IMG/VR virus record: IMGVR_UViG_3300037089_000376
Location: 1 to 43,867 of that record
Length of the DNA: 43,867 bases
Reading direction: 5' to 3' (one strand)
Source of the DNA: a virus
A model generated the notes under the pieces. The model was not told the DNA's origin. It saw only the letters and a list, made by a program, of their open reading frames with translations, and did no database searches. Shown here piece by piece: positions 43,249 to 43,867 of this stretch (its first letter is position 1; every line of letters starts with the position of its first letter). The position numbers and the translations under genes were made by a program.

Positions 43249-43867
43249 TGGCAAATCTCAGAATATTGGACATAAATGCGGCCGATAGCAGAGTGATCAA
43301 GGTAAGGTTCTCGGACGCACTAGCAATTGACATTGGGCAGTCAAATGTATTGGTATTGTCTGAGATTGTGAATGTTCCAGATGTTCAAGTGCTTACCGTT
43401 GAGGTGTCGGATGACATTCTAATCATTAACACATTGCCACAAACTCCATATGCCAGATATAATGTTACTTTCCAATCAACAAATGCTGTCAAATTCAGAA
43501 GCTTAGACAATCGATCATTTTTGCTTGAAGATGGAAGAGCCAATGTTGCTAGGGTATTGGGCGCTGAAAATGATTACAATCCAACTCGCGATAATTTGGT
43601 AACATTCTTGGGTGGCTCTCAAAGCGTTTACAACCTGTCTCGCGAAACATTTGTTCGTACTATTCTAAATCAGACGGCAGATCTGTTAAATAAGGCTCAA
43701 GCTGATGTTGGCCAGGCAAAATCGGCTAATTATCTTGAGATTCTCATAAAAGATGAATTACAAACTCGTAATTATGGGCCTTGGGATCGTCTAAACCAAG
43801 AGGGAGCCTTTAAAATTTGGCGAGTTGGCTCAACCCCAACGGACGAAACTATACAGGGTGTCATTGC
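43248..43867 (+). CDS. Partial baseplate structural protein, runs off the window
   Basis: The ATG at 43248-43250 overlaps the stop of the gp6-like gene by one base, and the frame is open to the window end, giving 206 residues. It begins MANLRILDINAADSRVIKVR. Residues 1-85 look like an Ig- or fibronectin-type beta domain. A more helical part follows (FVRTILNQTADLLNKAQADV) with WDRLNQEGAFKIWRVG near the end. The position after gp6 suggests another wedge component, perhaps in the role of gp7, but this is inferred and the C-terminus is unseen. Confidence 0.6.
   Translation, partial: MANLRILDINAADSRVIKVRFSDALAIDIGQSNVLVLSEIVNVPDVQVLTVEVSDDILIINTLPQTPYARYNVTFQSTNAVKFRSLDNRSFLLEDGRANVARVLGAENDYNPTRDNLVTFLGGSQSVYNLSRETFVRTILNQTADLLNKAQADVGQAKSANYLEILIKDELQTRNYGPWDRLNQEGAFKIWRVGSTPTDETIQGVI

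Overview
The window is a late structural region of a large tailed bacteriophage with a contractile (myovirus-type) tail. I infer this from gene content and order: a tail sheath (20329-22800) is followed by a tube protein (23725-24375), an overlapping pair of tail-assembly-chaperone ORFs (24409-25399), a tape measure (25399-27579), a baseplate hub and spike (28563-35713), a gp25-like wedge protein (39503-39931) and a gp6/baseplate-J-like wedge protein (39988-43248). All genes but one lie on the + strand, and many overlap by 1-8 nt, as expected of a co-transcribed late operon. The DNA is moderately AT-rich. No integrase, replication gene, tRNA or CRISPR array is visible. The single minus-strand gene encodes a Cys-rich lipoprotein with a lipobox and a Gly/Thr/Ser/Ala-rich stalk. 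That fits a Gram-negative host and resembles lipoproteins common in Myxococcota, but the host assignment is only an inference.

Layout. 1-203: leader with a perfect 17-bp tandem duplication that appears to truncate a small ORF. 204-3561: collagen-like fibre protein and two further probable surface proteins. 3641-5663: accessory cassette with a cysteine desulfurase that keeps its catalytic residues, an HNH protein, an unknown small protein and a cold-shock-domain protein. 5656-10874: small structural, neck-like proteins, including two related ones (6721 and 9037) and one with a DGY-repeat/His-rich insertion (6123). Two related LAGLIDADG homing endonucleases, a one-helix membrane protein and an HExxH metalloprotease-like protein are interspersed. 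10889-18801: three large appendage proteins. 18798-19199 (minus): lipoprotein with its own sigma70-like promoter. 19430-28547: tail tube and sheath assembly, interrupted by an HNH homing endonuclease. 28563-43867: baseplate, including a giant hub, an OB-fold/beta-helix spike and a protein with long hydrophobic helices that may interact with membrane. The last gene runs off the window.

How the genes fit together. The module would build a contractile injection tail whose length is set by the tape measure. The sheath/tube, hub/spike and wedge proteins form the machine, and the collagen-like and beta-rich proteins form adsorption structures. Unexplained features include: about 30 DGY tripeptides spread over ten proteins; a domain of about 100 residues shared between the sheath and the 10889 appendage protein; a ladder of four HxH motifs; a candidate +1 frameshift between the chaperone ORFs; and a recurring GATATAT element just upstream of several genes that may be a late promoter.
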